Translations under genes and position numbers: made by a program | Assembly: GCF_900116375.1 (NCBI RefSeq) | Contig: NZ_UETB01000001.1 | Location: 751,802-815,801, forward strand | Direction: 5' to 3' | Source of the DNA: Georgenia satyanarayanai | GTDB lineage: Bacteria > Actinomycetota > Actinomycetes > Actinomycetales > Actinomycetaceae | Length of the DNA stretch: 64,000 nucleotides | Part shown: in pieces, positions 45,858 through 57,653 of the stretch | How positions within the stretch are numbered: the first letter of the stretch is position 1 | Layout: each line of letters starts with the position of its first letter | Notes under the pieces: model-generated | The model's database searches: none | What the model saw: only the letters and a program-made list of their open reading frames with translations | Told to the model about the DNA's origin: nothing

Positions 45858-47004
45858 GTCCCTCTCCGTCCAGTCCGTGCGTCGTGCGCACCGCCGCCGC
45901 GACGACGTCGCCCAGGCTCCCGGTGCGCTCCAGCTCCCGCCGCTGGCGGTCGGCGCCCGTGCCGACCTCCCGCAGGCGGGCCATGCCCTCCTCGACGAGG
46001 GCGAGATCGTCGTCGGCCTCCCGCAGCGCCGGCCGGACGTGGTCGACGAGGGCGCCGACCACCTCCGCCCCGGGCCGCGGGCGGCTGGTGTACGGGTCGA
46101 GCAGGTCGCCGGCCAGGCCGAACCGGCTCGCCTGCCAGGTGGCGAGGCGGAGCAGCTGGGTGGGTACCGGAGGCGCAGCCTTCCCGGCGGCCCACTGCTC
46201 GGCGGCGGTCTCGACGAGCGCCCGGCACAGGGCGGCCACGACGACGGCGTCACGCGGGTCCTGGCACACGTCCGCCGCCCGGAACTCCAGGGTGGGGTAG
46301 GAGCGCGAGGGCCGGGCGTCGAGGTAGACCATCCCCTCGTCGAGGACGACGCCGCTCGCGACCATCGCCTCGACCCGCTCGCGGTAGCCGCGGTGCGAGC
46401 CGAACAGGTCCGGCGGCCCCGCCGAGGGCCAGCGGCCCATGACCTGGGCGCGGTAGCTCGCGTAGCCGGAGTCCTCGCCCTCCCAGTACGGGGAGTTGGC
46501 GCTCACGGCCAGGAGGGTGGGCAGCCACACGCGCACGCGGTCGAGGACGGCGATCGCCTCCTCGTCGGACTCCACGCCCACGTGGACGTGGCACCCGCAG
46601 ACGAGCTGCTCGCTGCCGAGCCGCCCGAAGTGGTCGACGATGCGGCGGTAGCGCTCGTCCGGCGCGGCCTTGGCCTCGACCGGGAAGGGGGAGGTGCCGA
46701 GGGCGACGACCCGGGCGCCCTCACGTCGGGCGGCCGACTCTGCGTGGGCGCGCCACGACACGAGCTCCTCGTGGAGGTCGACGAGGTGGTGGTGCGGGGC
46801 GGTGCCGGTCTCGACCTGCTGACGCTGCAGCTCGCCCTCCAGGGCGGAACCGGCCTCCCCGGGTGTGCCGGCGGGGCCGGAACCGTCCGGGGACGCGTCC
46901 CCGATGACGTCGGCCCGCCGCAGCACCTGCTGCGCCACCGAGACGGCCTGGCCCGTGCCGCTGCGTACGAGCAGCAGCTCCTCCTCCACTCCAAGTGTCC
47001 TCAT
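45808..47004 (-). CDS. Carboxylate-amine ligase, YbdK / glutamate-cysteine ligase 2 family
   Basis: A 398-residue ATP-dependent ligase. TLGVEEELLLV at the start, LEGELQRQQVE, CGCHVHVGV and PTLEFRAADVC are typical of the GCS2/YbdK family. Members have weak glutamate-cysteine ligase activity; the real substrate is uncertain, and mycothiol rather than glutathione is expected in this group of bacteria. Its 3' end overlaps the following oxidoreductase by 50 bp, an unusually long overlap. Divergent from hrpB. Confidence 0.85.
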   Translation of the reverse strand: MRTLGVEEELLLVRSGTGQAVSVAQQVLRRADVIGDASPDGSGPAGTPGEAGSALEGELQRQQVETGTAPHHHLVDLHEELVSWRAHAESAARREGARVVALGTSPFPVEAKAAPDERYRRIVDHFGRLGSEQLVCGCHVHVGVESDEEAIAVLDRVRVWLPTLLAVSANSPYWEGEDSGYASYRAQVMGRWPSAGPPDLFGSHRGYRERVEAMVASGVVLDEGMVYLDARPSRSYPTLEFRAADVCQDPRDAVVVAALCRALVETAAEQWAAGKAAPPVPTQLLRLATWQASRFGLAGDLLDPYTSRPRPGAEVVGALVDHVRPALREADDDLALVEEGMARLREVGTGADRQRRELERTGSLGDVVAAAVRTTHGLDGEGHDFTVAGIGVGHGSGR

Positions 47005-47060
47005 CCGGCCAGTGTGTCGTGGGGGCGCCCGGTCGGCACGGCGGGCGGCACACTGGGGGC

Positions 47061-49574
47061 GTGGCCGTGTCCGATCTCTCCGCGCTCCTCGCCGCTCCGC
47101 CGTCCCTGCCCGTGGCCGAGGGCCTGGCAGACCTCGTGCAGGCGGTGACGTCCGGCGGCACCGCCGTGCTGCAGTCCCCGCCGGGGAGCGGGAAGACCAC
47201 GCTCGTGCCCCCGGCGCTCGCCGTCGCCCTCGGCGGCAGGGTGGTCGTCACCCAGCCGCGGCGCATCGCGGCGCGGGCTGCGGCACGCCGCCTCGCGGGC
47301 CTCCTCGGGCAGCCCGTGGGACGCGTCGCGGGCTTCTCCGTCCGCGGGGAGCGGCAGGTCGGTGAGGAGACGCTCGTCGAGATGGTCACCGCCGGCACGC
47401 TCCTGCGCCGCCTCCAGCGGGACCCCGAGCTGCCCGGTGTACGCGCCGTCGTGCTCGACGAGGTCCACGAGCGGCAGGTCGACTCCGACCTCCTCCTCGC
47501 CATGCTTGTCGAGGCGCGGGCGACGCTCCGCGAGGACCTCGCCCTCGTGGCGATGTCGGCGACCGTCGAGGCCGACCGCGTGGCGGCGCTGCTCGGAGAG
47601 GGGACCGCCGTCGTCACCGTCCCCGGTGCCCTGCACCCGGTCGAGACGGTGTGGTGCCCGCCGCCGCGGACCGCGCCCCGGTTCACGCCGCGGGGCACCA
47701 GCCCGGAGTTCCTCGCCCACGTGGCGGGCGTGGCCCACCGGGCCCTGGCCGAGCAGGACGGTGACGTCCTCGTCTTCCTCCCCGGCGCGCGGGAGGTCGA
47801 CGACGTCGCCGCCCGCCTCCGCGGGGGCGAGGCCACCGTACTGCCCCTCCACGGGCGCCTCCCGGCCGCCGAGCAGGACCGCGCGCTACGGCCCGGCGCC
47901 GATCGGCGCGTGGTGGTCTCGACGGCGGTGGCCGAGTCCTCCCTCACCGTGCCCGGCGTGCGGGTGGTCGTCGACGCGGGGCTGGCCCGCCAACCACGCA
48001 CCGACCACCACCGCGGACTGGCCGGCCTCGTCACCCGCAGCGTCAGCCAGGCGGCCGCGGAGCAGCGTGCGGGGCGTGCCGGGCGGCAGGGCCCGGGCAC
48101 CGTCTACCGGTGCTGGTCGGCCGCGGAGCACGCCATGCTCGCGCCCCACCCCGAGCCGGAGATCGCGACGGCGGACCTCGCCGGGCCGATGCTCGAGCTC
48201 GCCCTGTGGGGCGCCCCCGGCGGAAGGGGACTGGCGCTCCTCGACCCTCCGCCGGCCCAGGCGGCCGCGGCGGCGACCGAGCTGCTCGTCGAGCTGGGTG
48301 CGCTCGATGCCGAGGGCACGGCCACCCCGCGTGGCCGGGCGATCGCGGACGTCGGCGCGGACCCGCGCCTGGCCCGAGCACTGCTCGACGGCGCCCGGGC
48401 GGTGGGCGCGCGGACCGCGGCGGAGGTCGTGGCGATGCTCGCCGATGACGGCGGCGGGGGCGATGCCGACCTCACCGCGGCGCTGCGCCGGCTCAGGGCC
48501 GGTGGCCGCAGCGGCTGGCGCCGGGAGGCGGACCGCTGGGAGCGCCTGGCGACCCGGCGCGGTGGGGCGGACGCGCGCCGGGACGACCATGTCACGCAGC
48601 TCGACCTCGCCGTCGGGCTCGTCACGGCACTGGCCCACCCGGACCGTGTCGCGCGCCGCCGGCAGAACAGCGACCACTACCTGCTGGCCGGGGGAGCGGG
48701 CGCGCGGCTGGCCGGTGGGACGCTGGCCGGCACCGAGTGGCTCGCCGTCGCCGACGCCACCCGCGCGCCGGGTGAGCGCGACGCGCTCATCCGCTCGGCG
48801 GCGCCGATCGACGAGGCCACCGCGCGGGAGGCGGCGGCAGGGCTGCTGCGGACCGTGGAGGACGTCGCGTGGCGCGAGGGCCGGCTGGTGGCGCGGCGCG
48901 TGGAGCGGCTGGGCGCGATCGAGCTCGCCAGCGAGCCGTTGCCTCGCCCCTCCGCGGCGCTCGTGGCTGCCGCCGTCCAGGACGGGCTGCGCCGTGAGGG
49001 CCTGGACCTCGTGCCGTGGCCGGCGGGGGCGGTGTCCCTGCGCCGGCGTCTCGCCTTCCTGCATGCCGCCCTCGGCGCGCCGTGGCCCGACGTCTCGGAC
49101 GACGCGCTGCTCGAGCGGGTCGAGCAGTGGCTCGGGCCCGACCTCGCCGGGGTGCGCAGCAACCGGGACCTGGCCCGTCTCGACACGACGACGGCGCTGC
49201 GGCGGCTGCTCCCGTGGCCCGAGGCCGGCCGGCTGGACGAGCTCGCCCCGGAGCGGGTGACCGTCCCGGCGGGCTCGGCGCTGCGGGTCGACTACTCCGA
49301 CCCCTCGCGGCCCACGCTCGCGGCGCGCCTCCAGGAGGTCTTCGGGTGGGGCGGCGCGCCGGCGCTCGCCGGCGGACGGGTGCCGCTCGTACTCGAGCTG
49401 CTCTCCCCGGCACGTCGCCCGGCGGCGGTGACGGCGGACCTCGCCGGGTTCTGGCGCACGGGGTACCCCGGGGTGCGCGCCGACCTGCGTGGGCGCTACC
49501 CGCGGCACCCGTGGCCGGAGGACCCGGCGACGGCCGCCCCGACGACGCGCACGAGCAATGGACGGCGGACCTAG
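47061..49574 (+). CDS. hrpB: ATP-dependent helicase HrpB
   Basis: An 837-residue DEAH-box helicase. Walker A is SPPGSGKTTLV, the box II motif reads DEVHER, SAT is in LVAMSATVEAD and motif VI is QRAGRAGRQGPG. The C-terminal HrpB domain (ALRVDYSDPSRPTLAARLQE; GRVPLVLELLSPARRPAAVT) separates it from HrpA. GTG 47061 is the likely start, with GTG 47067 possible. Its role in bacteria is not settled. The end overlaps the convergent MscS gene by four bases. Confidence 0.9.
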   Translation: MAVSDLSALLAAPPSLPVAEGLADLVQAVTSGGTAVLQSPPGSGKTTLVPPALAVALGGRVVVTQPRRIAARAAARRLAGLLGQPVGRVAGFSVRGERQVGEETLVEMVTAGTLLRRLQRDPELPGVRAVVLDEVHERQVDSDLLLAMLVEARATLREDLALVAMSATVEADRVAALLGEGTAVVTVPGALHPVETVWCPPPRTAPRFTPRGTSPEFLAHVAGVAHRALAEQDGDVLVFLPGAREVDDVAARLRGGEATVLPLHGRLPAAEQDRALRPGADRRVVVSTAVAESSLTVPGVRVVVDAGLARQPRTDHHRGLAGLVTRSVSQAAAEQRAGRAGRQGPGTVYRCWSAAEHAMLAPHPEPEIATADLAGPMLELALWGAPGGRGLALLDPPPAQAAAAATELLVELGALDAEGTATPRGRAIADVGADPRLARALLDGARAVGARTAAEVVAMLADDGGGGDADLTAALRRLRAGGRSGWRREADRWERLATRRGGADARRDDHVTQLDLAVGLVTALAHPDRVARRRQNSDHYLLAGGAGARLAGGTLAGTEWLAVADATRAPGERDALIRSAAPIDEATAREAAAGLLRTVEDVAWREGRLVARRVERLGAIELASEPLPRPSAALVAAAVQDGLRREGLDLVPWPAGAVSLRRRLAFLHAALGAPWPDVSDDALLERVEQWLGPDLAGVRSNRDLARLDTTTALRRLLPWPEAGRLDELAPERVTVPAGSALRVDYSDPSRPTLAARLQEVFGWGGAPALAGGRVPLVLELLSPARRPAAVTADLAGFWRTGYPGVRADLRGRYPRHPWPEDPATAAPTTRTSNGRRT

Positions 49575-50632
49575 GCGGGCTGCTCGCCGCCCGCCGCCGG
49601 GTCCGGCGACATGGTGAGGCGCCGCACCGGCAGCGCCTGCGGGTCGTTCTCCCGCAGCCACACGACGAGGTGCTCGCGCACGTCGCAGCGCAGCGTCCAG
49701 TCGTCGCCGGTGTTCGCGGTGGTCACCAGGGCGCGCACGGTGATGTGGCCACCGGTGGAGTCGGTGACGAGGAGGGACTTCCCGCGGCCGTCCCACGCGG
49801 GGTGCTGGGACACGTACGCGTCGAACGCGGCGCGCAGCGCGTCGATGTCGGTGCGCCAGTCGAGCTCGAGGTGGACGACTCCGGTGACCGTGTCTCCTGT
49901 GCGGCTCCAGTTGATGAAGGGCTGGGAGGTGAAGTAGGTCGAGGGCAGCACCTTGTGGCGCTCGTCCCAGATGCTGACGACGACGTAGGACAGCGTGATG
50001 TCCTCGATCGTGCTCCACGTGCCGTCGACCTCGACGACGTCCCCGATCCGCACCGCGTCGGTGAAGGCGATCTGCAGCCCGGCGAAGAGGTTGCCCAGGC
50101 TGCTCTGCGCCGCGATGCCCACCACGACGCTGAGGAGGCCCGCGGAGGCGAGGATCGTCGCACCCACCTGCTCCACGCCGGGGAAGGTCATGAGGACCAT
50201 CGCGACGCCGAGGACGACGAAGGCGGCGTTGACCAGGCGCTGGATGAGCAGCATCTGGGTGCGGGTGCGCCGTCGGTCGCGGTCGTCCTCCTTGCGGGCG
50301 ACGACGCGGCGGCGGGTGTGCTCGAGCCAGGCCACGACGATGGTGGCGGCGAACCACACCGCCGAGGCGATGGTGAGCACGAGCAGGACGTGCAGCCCGA
50401 TCTCGCGCACGGTGCCTCGTTCGGCCGTCGCCGCGAACGCGACGCGCAACGCGATCGCCAGGAGCAGGGCGGCCAGCGGCCGGCGCACCCGCAACCATCC
50501 CTGGACCAGCGCGGGTACCCGGGCGCGCCCGCGCCGGATCGCCCGGTCCACGACCAGCATGACGACGACGACGACCGCCGCGGCCGAGGCGACGGCGACG
50601 ACCCATCTGAGGAACGGCCAGAGCTCATCCAT
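49571..50632 (-). CDS. Mechanosensitive ion channel (MscS family)
   Basis: A 353-residue channel. Several N-terminal spans (about 10-30, 60-75, 85-110, 140-165) lead to the pore/beta domain AQSSLGNLFAGLQIAFTDAV, then GDVVEVDGTWSTIEDITLSY and LPSTYFTSQPFINWSRTGD typical of the MscS beta domain. It would release solutes upon hypo-osmotic shock. ATG 50632. It lies downstream of the YciI gene on the same strand. Confidence 0.9.
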   Translation of the reverse strand: MDELWPFLRWVVAVASAAAVVVVVMLVVDRAIRRGRARVPALVQGWLRVRRPLAALLLAIALRVAFAATAERGTVREIGLHVLLVLTIASAVWFAATIVVAWLEHTRRRVVARKEDDRDRRRTRTQMLLIQRLVNAAFVVLGVAMVLMTFPGVEQVGATILASAGLLSVVVGIAAQSSLGNLFAGLQIAFTDAVRIGDVVEVDGTWSTIEDITLSYVVVSIWDERHKVLPSTYFTSQPFINWSRTGDTVTGVVHLELDWRTDIDALRAAFDAYVSQHPAWDGRGKSLLVTDSTGGHITVRALVTTANTGDDWTLRCDVREHLVVWLRENDPQALPVRRLTMSPDPAAGGEQPA

Positions 50633-50659
50633 ACGTCAGGCCTAACAGACGAAGGCGGT

Positions 50660-50962
50660 CTACTGCGAGGCGTGCTCGGCGAAGGCACCCATGATCGGGT
50701 TCCACGGCCGCACGGTGCGCTGGGTGATGAGGTGCGCCTTGAGGAAGGGGTCCTCGTCCAGGAGCCGCTGGGCGCCGTCGACGTCCTGGGCGAGGACGAG
50801 GAGCAGCGCGCCCGGGGCGGCGTTGTCCCGCCACGGGCCGGAGGCGAGCAGCGAGCCCTCGTCCAGCAGCCCCTGGAGGAACTCGCGGTGGGCCGGCCGC
50901 ACGGTGGCGAGGTCGTCGGTGCGGGCGGTGTCGTAGGTGTACTCGACGGCGAAGACGCTCAT
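50660..50962 (-). CDS. YciI family protein
   Basis: A 100-residue ferredoxin-like-fold protein with the YciI pattern: the start FAVEYTYD, R-P-AHREFLQGLLDEG (with the conserved His) and DEDPFLKAHLI. The family is thought to include small enzymes or enzyme partners; its role here is unknown. ATG 50962. The region just upstream is full of repeat-family copies. Confidence 0.85.
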   Translation of the reverse strand: MSVFAVEYTYDTARTDDLATVRPAHREFLQGLLDEGSLLASGPWRDNAAPGALLLVLAQDVDGAQRLLDEDPFLKAHLITQRTVRPWNPIMGAFAEHASQ

Positions 50963-50985
50963 GCGGCCCCAGGGTAGCCGGGCCG

Positions 50986-51127
50986 CCCCCTCCCGCCGAG
51001 CGCTGAGTTGTTACTCGTCAGAACCCACCGCTGCCCCCGCCCCCTCCCGCCGAGCGCTGAGTTGTTACTCGTCAGAATTCAGCGCTCCGCGAAAGGAAGG
51101 CCCCCTCCCGCGAGCGCTGAGTTGTTA
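50986..51127. repeat. Three-copy intergenic repeat (GAGCGCTGAGTTGTT family)
   Basis: The core GAGCGCTGAGTTGTTA occurs at 50998-51013, 51052-51067 and 51112-51127, each after a CCCTCCCG(CC) stretch; the first two are followed by CTCGTCAGAA. The middle copy can fold, pairing GAGCGCTGA (51052-51060) with TCAGCGCTC (51079-51087). The copies lie between two genes on the same strand (YciI and DUF779). Same family as 32352-32494 and 54709-54960, in the opposite orientation to most copies there. Confidence 0.85.
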
Positions 51128-51133
51128 CTTCGG

Positions 51134-51658
51134 TCAGCCGCCGGGGATGGCGCAGGCGTCGGCGACGTCGGTGACCACCTGCGGGCGGGTGGCGGCCGGT
51201 GGCCGGGCCCCGGTGTCCCAGTCCGCGCCGGTGAGGACCGGCTGGTCCTCGAGGGCTCGCAGCTCGGCCGGGTTGAAGACACGGGACCGGGTGAGGAAGC
51301 GAACCCCGTGGGGCCCCTCGACGCTGAAGCCGGCGCCGCGGCCGGGCACGACGTCGAGCACGAGCTGGGTGTGCCGCCACACGTCGAACTGCTGCGGGGA
51401 GATCCACACCGGCACGCCGTCGGCGTCCGACGGCGCGTCCGGCAGCACGTGCCCGGTGAACAGGCGCAGGTCCAGGACCCCAAGGAGCACCTCGCGGTCG
51501 CCCACGAGGAACTCCCCCTGGGGGTAGCACATGGGGGAGGAGCCGTCGCAGCAGCCGCCGGACTGGTGCATCATCAGCGGCCCGTGCTCCCCGCGCAGCC
51601 GGTCGAGCAGCTCGGCGGCGGCGGGCAGGGCCACCACACGCGGCACTGTCACGTCCAT
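51134..51658 (-). CDS. DUF779 domain protein
   Basis: A 174-residue protein with the DUF779 core, including the Cys-rich HQSGGCCDGSSPMCYP and IDxxQF-type ISPQQFDVWRHTQLVLDV. It lies 52 bp downstream of the aldehyde dehydrogenase gene on the same strand, a common pairing, so it probably works with that enzyme, perhaps as a metal-binding or stabilising partner. The C-terminal 60 residues (GVRFLTRSRVFNPAELRALE) extend past the core domain. Confidence 0.85.
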   Translation of the reverse strand: MDVTVPRVVALPAAAELLDRLRGEHGPLMMHQSGGCCDGSSPMCYPQGEFLVGDREVLLGVLDLRLFTGHVLPDAPSDADGVPVWISPQQFDVWRHTQLVLDVVPGRGAGFSVEGPHGVRFLTRSRVFNPAELRALEDQPVLTGADWDTGARPPAATRPQVVTDVADACAIPGG

Positions 51659-51710
51659 CGTGCTCCCTCGGGTGGGCCGGGGCCGCCGGCGCGGCGGCCC
51701 CGGCAGCCGT

Positions 51711-53276
51711 CTAGAAGTAGCCCTGCGCACCGGGCGCGTAGGACACGAGCAGGTTCTTCGTCTGCTGGTAGTGGTCGAGCATCATGAGGTGGTTCTCCCG
51801 GCCGATGCCCGACTGCTTGTACCCGCCGAACGCCGCGTGCGCCGGGTACTGGTGGAAGGTGTTCGTCCACACCCGCCCGGCCTGGATGGCGCGGCCCGCG
51901 CGGTACATCGTGTCCGCGTTGCGGCTCCAGACCCCGGCGCCCAGACCGTAGAGGGTGTCGTTGGCGATCTCGATCGCCTCGTCGAAGTCCTTGAACGTCG
52001 TCACCGACAGCACCGGGCCGAAGATCTCCTCCTGGAAGACCCGCATCTTGTTGTGCCCCTTGAACACCGTCGGCTGGATGTAGTAGCCGCCGTCGAGCCC
52101 GTCGACCCGGTCGACCTCGCCACCGATGAGCACCTCGGCACCCTCCTGGCGGCCGATGTCGAGGTAGCTCTTGATCTTCTCGAACTGGTCGGAGGAGGCC
52201 TGCGCGCCGACCATCGTCGTCGGGTCGAGGGGGTGGCCACGCTTGACCGCCGCGACTCGCGGAAGAGCCCGGGCCATGAACTCGTCGTAGATCGACTCGT
52301 GGACGAGCGCGCGCGACGGGCAGGTGCACACCTCGCCCTGGTTGAAGGCGAACATCGTGAAGCCCTCGACCGCCTTGTCGAGGTAGGCGTCGTCAGCGTC
52401 CATGACGTCGGCGAAGAAGACGTTGGGCGACTTGCCGCCGAGCTCCAGGGTGACCGGGATGATGTTCTGGGTGGCGTACTGCATGATCAGCCGGCCGGTC
52501 GTCGTCTCTCCGGTGAACGCGATCTTCGCGATGCGCGGGTTGGTCGCGAGCGGCTTGCCCGCCTCGAGGCCGAAGCCGTTGACGATGTTGAGCACGCCGT
52601 CGGGGAGCAGGTCCCCGATGAGCGTCATGAGGTAGAGGATCGAGGCGGGCGTCTGCTCGGCCGGCTTGAGGACGACGGCGTTGCCGGCCGCGAGCGCCGG
52701 CGCGAGCTTCCACGTCGCCATGAGGATGGGGAAGTTCCACGGGATGATCTGGCCGACGACGCCGAGCGGCTCGTGGAAGTGGTAGGCGACGGTGTCGTCG
52801 TCGAGCTGGGAGATGCCGCCCTGCTGGGCGCGGATGGCACCGGCGAAGTAGCGGAAGTGGTCGATCGCGAGCGGGAGGTCCGCGGCGAGCACCTCGCGGA
52901 CCGGCTTGCCGTTGTCCCAGGTCTCGGCGACGGCGAGCCGCTCGAGGTTCTCCTCCATCCGGTCGGCGATGCGGTGGAGGACGAGCGCGCGCTCGGCGAC
53001 GGAGGTGCGGCCCCAGCCGGGCGCGGCAGCGTGCGCGGCGTCCAGCGCGAGCTCGATGTCCTCGGCGGTGCTGCGGGCGACCTCCGTGAAGGCCTTGCCG
53101 TCCACCGGGCTGGGGTTGGCGAAGTACTGGCCCTTGACCGGTGGCACCCACTGCCCGCCGATGTAGTTGTCGTAGCGCTTCTCGTAGCTCATCACCGCGC
53201 CGTCGGTGCCGGGTGCGGCGTAGACGGCGGACTGCGGGGCTGCGGTGTCCTGGGGGACGTCGGTCTCGATGGTCAT
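51711..53276 (-). CDS. Aldehyde dehydrogenase (acetaldehyde/ExaC-like)
   Basis: A 521-residue NAD-dependent aldehyde dehydrogenase, closest by pattern to the AcoD/ExaC group that oxidises acetaldehyde and similar aldehydes. [34 protein letters not shown], catalytic Cys in [11 protein letters not shown] and [10 protein letters not shown] are all present. ATG 53276. The DUF779 gene downstream supports this subgroup. It is divergent from the DUF5701 gene. Confidence 0.9.
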   Translation of the reverse strand: MTIETDVPQDTAAPQSAVYAAPGTDGAVMSYEKRYDNYIGGQWVPPVKGQYFANPSPVDGKAFTEVARSTAEDIELALDAAHAAAPGWGRTSVAERALVLHRIADRMEENLERLAVAETWDNGKPVREVLAADLPLAIDHFRYFAGAIRAQQGGISQLDDDTVAYHFHEPLGVVGQIIPWNFPILMATWKLAPALAAGNAVVLKPAEQTPASILYLMTLIGDLLPDGVLNIVNGFGLEAGKPLATNPRIAKIAFTGETTTGRLIMQYATQNIIPVTLELGGKSPNVFFADVMDADDAYLDKAVEGFTMFAFNQGEVCTCPSRALVHESIYDEFMARALPRVAAVKRGHPLDPTTMVGAQASSDQFEKIKSYLDIGRQEGAEVLIGGEVDRVDGLDGGYYIQPTVFKGHNKMRVFQEEIFGPVLSVTTFKDFDEAIEIANDTLYGLGAGVWSRNADTMYRAGRAIQAGRVWTNTFHQYPAHAAFGGYKQSGIGRENHLMMLDHYQQTKNLLVSYAPGAQGYF

Positions 53277-53434
53277 GAACGAGTACTCCCTCGTGTCTCG
53301 ATCTGCCGGGGGTAGCCGGAGGCGACTCCACGTTGAGCCGCCTTCCTCGACGATATGTCGTGGATCACGTCCTGGGAAGAGCCGGGGCTCCCCGGGCGTT
53401 GCGCCTGCTGCCCGTCAGCCGAGAGGACCTCGCC

Positions 53435-54130
53435 ATGCCCCAGCAGACCGTCACCCACCCCGCCGACCTGCCCACCGTCGTCGCCGGCCCGTCGGCCGCC
53501 CAGGCCGCCTTCGACCCCGCCGCGACGCCGGAGGAGGAGCTCGAGCGTCAGCTGCGCGCCTACGTCGAGCTCGGCTTCCCGGCGCTGCTCGGCACCGACG
53601 AGGCCGGCCTGCGCGCGCTCGTCGAGCCGCTCCGCGCGGAGCTCCCGCCCGCCGGTGCGCCGACGTCCGTGCCGCCCGGGGACCACGTTTTCCTCGTCCT
53701 CGTCCTCGCCCTCGAGCGGCCCGGTGACGCGGTCCCGGCGCTGCGCCTGGGGCGGCGCAGCGGCGTCAGCGTCATCGACGACGACGAGCTCGCCACCTAC
53801 CGGCCGGTCGTCGACGCGCCCGACCGGTCCGCCTACCTCCTGCGCGACGTCGACACCGGCTCCCGCTTCCTCAGCGTGACGCCCGAGGACGCGGTCGCCG
53901 AGATCCGCGCGGAGGGCCGGCGCCCGCTCACCGTCGCCGAGGGGCTGGCGCTTGTCGTGCTGCGCCCGGACATGCTGCGCCCGGGCCGCTGCTTCTCCCT
54001 CGCCGGCTCCCGCACCGGTACCAACCAGCGCGTGCCGGCCGTGTGGATCTCCGAGCGCCGCCCCAAGCTCGGCTGGTGCTGGGACCGCAACCCCCACACC
54101 TGGCTGGGTACCGCCTCCGCGGCGCTCTGA
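53435..54130 (+). CDS. DUF5701 family protein
   Basis: A 231-residue protein with the layout of actinobacterial DUF5701: an acidic helical N-terminal third (TPEEELERQLRAYVELGFPA), a central YLLRDVDTG segment and a late CFSLAGSRTG...VPAVWISERRPKLGWCWDR part. ATG 53435 follows GAGAGG. No catalytic motif is apparent and no function is known. Confidence 0.7.
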   Translation: MPQQTVTHPADLPTVVAGPSAAQAAFDPAATPEEELERQLRAYVELGFPALLGTDEAGLRALVEPLRAELPPAGAPTSVPPGDHVFLVLVLALERPGDAVPALRLGRRSGVSVIDDDELATYRPVVDAPDRSAYLLRDVDTGSRFLSVTPEDAVAEIRAEGRRPLTVAEGLALVVLRPDMLRPGRCFSLAGSRTGTNQRVPAVWISERRPKLGWCWDRNPHTWLGTASAAL

Positions 54131-54152
54131 CCCCCGCACCCGCCCCCTCGCC

Positions 54153-54218
54153 GAGTACGCACCTACGGTCACGGGCACGCGCTCGCCGGGCGCTCCTGGT
54201 GACCGTAGGTGCGTACTC
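54153..54218. repeat. 19-bp perfect inverted repeat between convergent genes
   Basis: GAGTACGCACCTACGGTCA (54153-54171) is exactly inverted at 54200-54218, with a 28-nt GC-rich loop. It lies between the convergent DUF5701 and arfB genes and is likely to act as a two-way terminator or to be a dispersed palindromic repeat. No T-run is present. Confidence 0.7.
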
Positions 54219-54242
54219 GCGGGAGGGACGGGGCGGAGGCGC

Positions 54243-54668
54243 TCAGTCCGTGGGGCGGCGTCTCAGGGACTTGGTCTGGCTGCGCCTCGTCTTGGCCTCG
54301 GCGCGGCGCCGCTGGGCACCGCGGGATGGCTTCGTGGGCCGGCGCCGCGGAGGCGGGGGAGCGAGCGCCTCGCGCAGCACCTGGGCGAGGCGCTCGGCTG
54401 CCGCCTCGCGGTTGCGCAGCTGGGAGCGGTGCTCGCTCGCGGTCACGGTCAGCCGCCCGTCCACCAGGCGCCCGGCCAGCGCCTCGAGCACCCGGGCGCG
54501 CTGGTGCTCGCTCAGCGCGGGCGTGGCGGCGAGGTCGACGGTCAGCTCGGCCCGCGAGTCGGTCGTGTTGACGCTCTGGCCACCGGGTCCGGAGGACCGG
54601 GAGAAGCGCCACTGCAGCTCCTCCTCGCGCAGCGCGACGGAGGACGTCACGCGCAGGTCGCCGGCCAT
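54243..54668 (-). CDS. arfB: Alternative ribosome-rescue peptidyl-tRNA hydrolase ArfB
   Basis: A 141-residue protein with the release-factor GGQ motif (G29-G30-Q31 in SSGPGGQSVNTTDSR) and the basic C-terminal tail (RRRPTKPSRGAQRRRAEAKT) that enters the empty mRNA channel. It frees stalled ribosomes by cutting peptidyl-tRNA. No codon-recognition domain is present, as expected. ATG 54668. Confidence 0.9.
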   Translation of the reverse strand: MAGDLRVTSSVALREEELQWRFSRSSGPGGQSVNTTDSRAELTVDLAATPALSEHQRARVLEALAGRLVDGRLTVTASEHRSQLRNREAAAERLAQVLREALAPPPPRRRPTKPSRGAQRRRAEAKTRRSQTKSLRRRPTD

Positions 54669-55025
54669 GTCCCCAGCCTCTCACCCTCGCGCCCCACCCC
54701 CCTTACGTCGAGCGCTGAGTTGTTCCGCTGAACAACTCAGCGCTCGGCGCGCACGGGGGAGTCGCGCCGCTGAACAACTCAGCGCTCGGCGCGCACGGGG
54801 GAGTCGCGCCGCTGAACAACTCAGCGCTCGGCGCGCACGGGGGAGTCGCGCCGCTGAACAACTCAGCGCTCGACGCGCACGGGGGAGTCGCGCCGCTGAA
54901 CAACTCAGCGCTCGACGCGCACGGGGCAGGCGTCTCCGCGGAACAACTCAGCGCTCGGCGCACGTGGGGGAGGTGAGGCGGTGCCGCGTGGCCCCGGGCG
55001 GGCCGCCCGTGCTTTGCTCCTCCCC
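54669..55025. other. Divergent intergenic region mostly filled by tandem repeats
   Basis: These 357 bp separate the divergent arfB and pepN genes. About 250 bp are the repeat array described at 54709-54960. The remainder shows no gene; promoters for both genes must overlap or flank the array. Frames that read through the array are repeat translations, not genes. Confidence 0.7.
54709..54960. repeat. Six-copy 42-bp tandem repeat headed by a 16-bp perfect hairpin
   Basis: CGAGCGCTGAGTTGTT (54709-54724) is perfectly inverted at 54731-54746, with a 6-nt loop. From 54731 a 42-bp unit starting AACAACTCAGCGCTCG is repeated: 54731-54772, 54773-54814, 54815-54856, 54857-54898 are nearly identical, then a 43-bp diverged copy at 54899-54941 and a partial copy from 54942. 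There are no unique spacers. It lies between divergent genes, so it is not a simple terminator. Confidence 0.9.

Positions 55026-57649
<2,624 letters not shown>

Positions 57650-57653
<4 letters not shown>

Noticed and set aside
50937-51527. Plus-strand frame with repeated ALSCY words
   Set aside because: It is a translation of the intergenic repeat followed by antisense of the DUF779 gene.
53350-53361. Imperfect palindrome ACGATATGTCGT before the aldehyde dehydrogenase as an operator
   Set aside because: The arms are only four bases, too weak to call.
54731-54960. CRISPR array
   Set aside because: The units are directly adjacent with no unique spacers, and no cas genes are near.
54703-54963. 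Minus-strand protein with 14-residue repeats (SAELFSGATPPCA)
   Set aside because: It is just the translation of the 42-bp DNA repeat; 42 is a multiple of three, so the frame stays open by chance.
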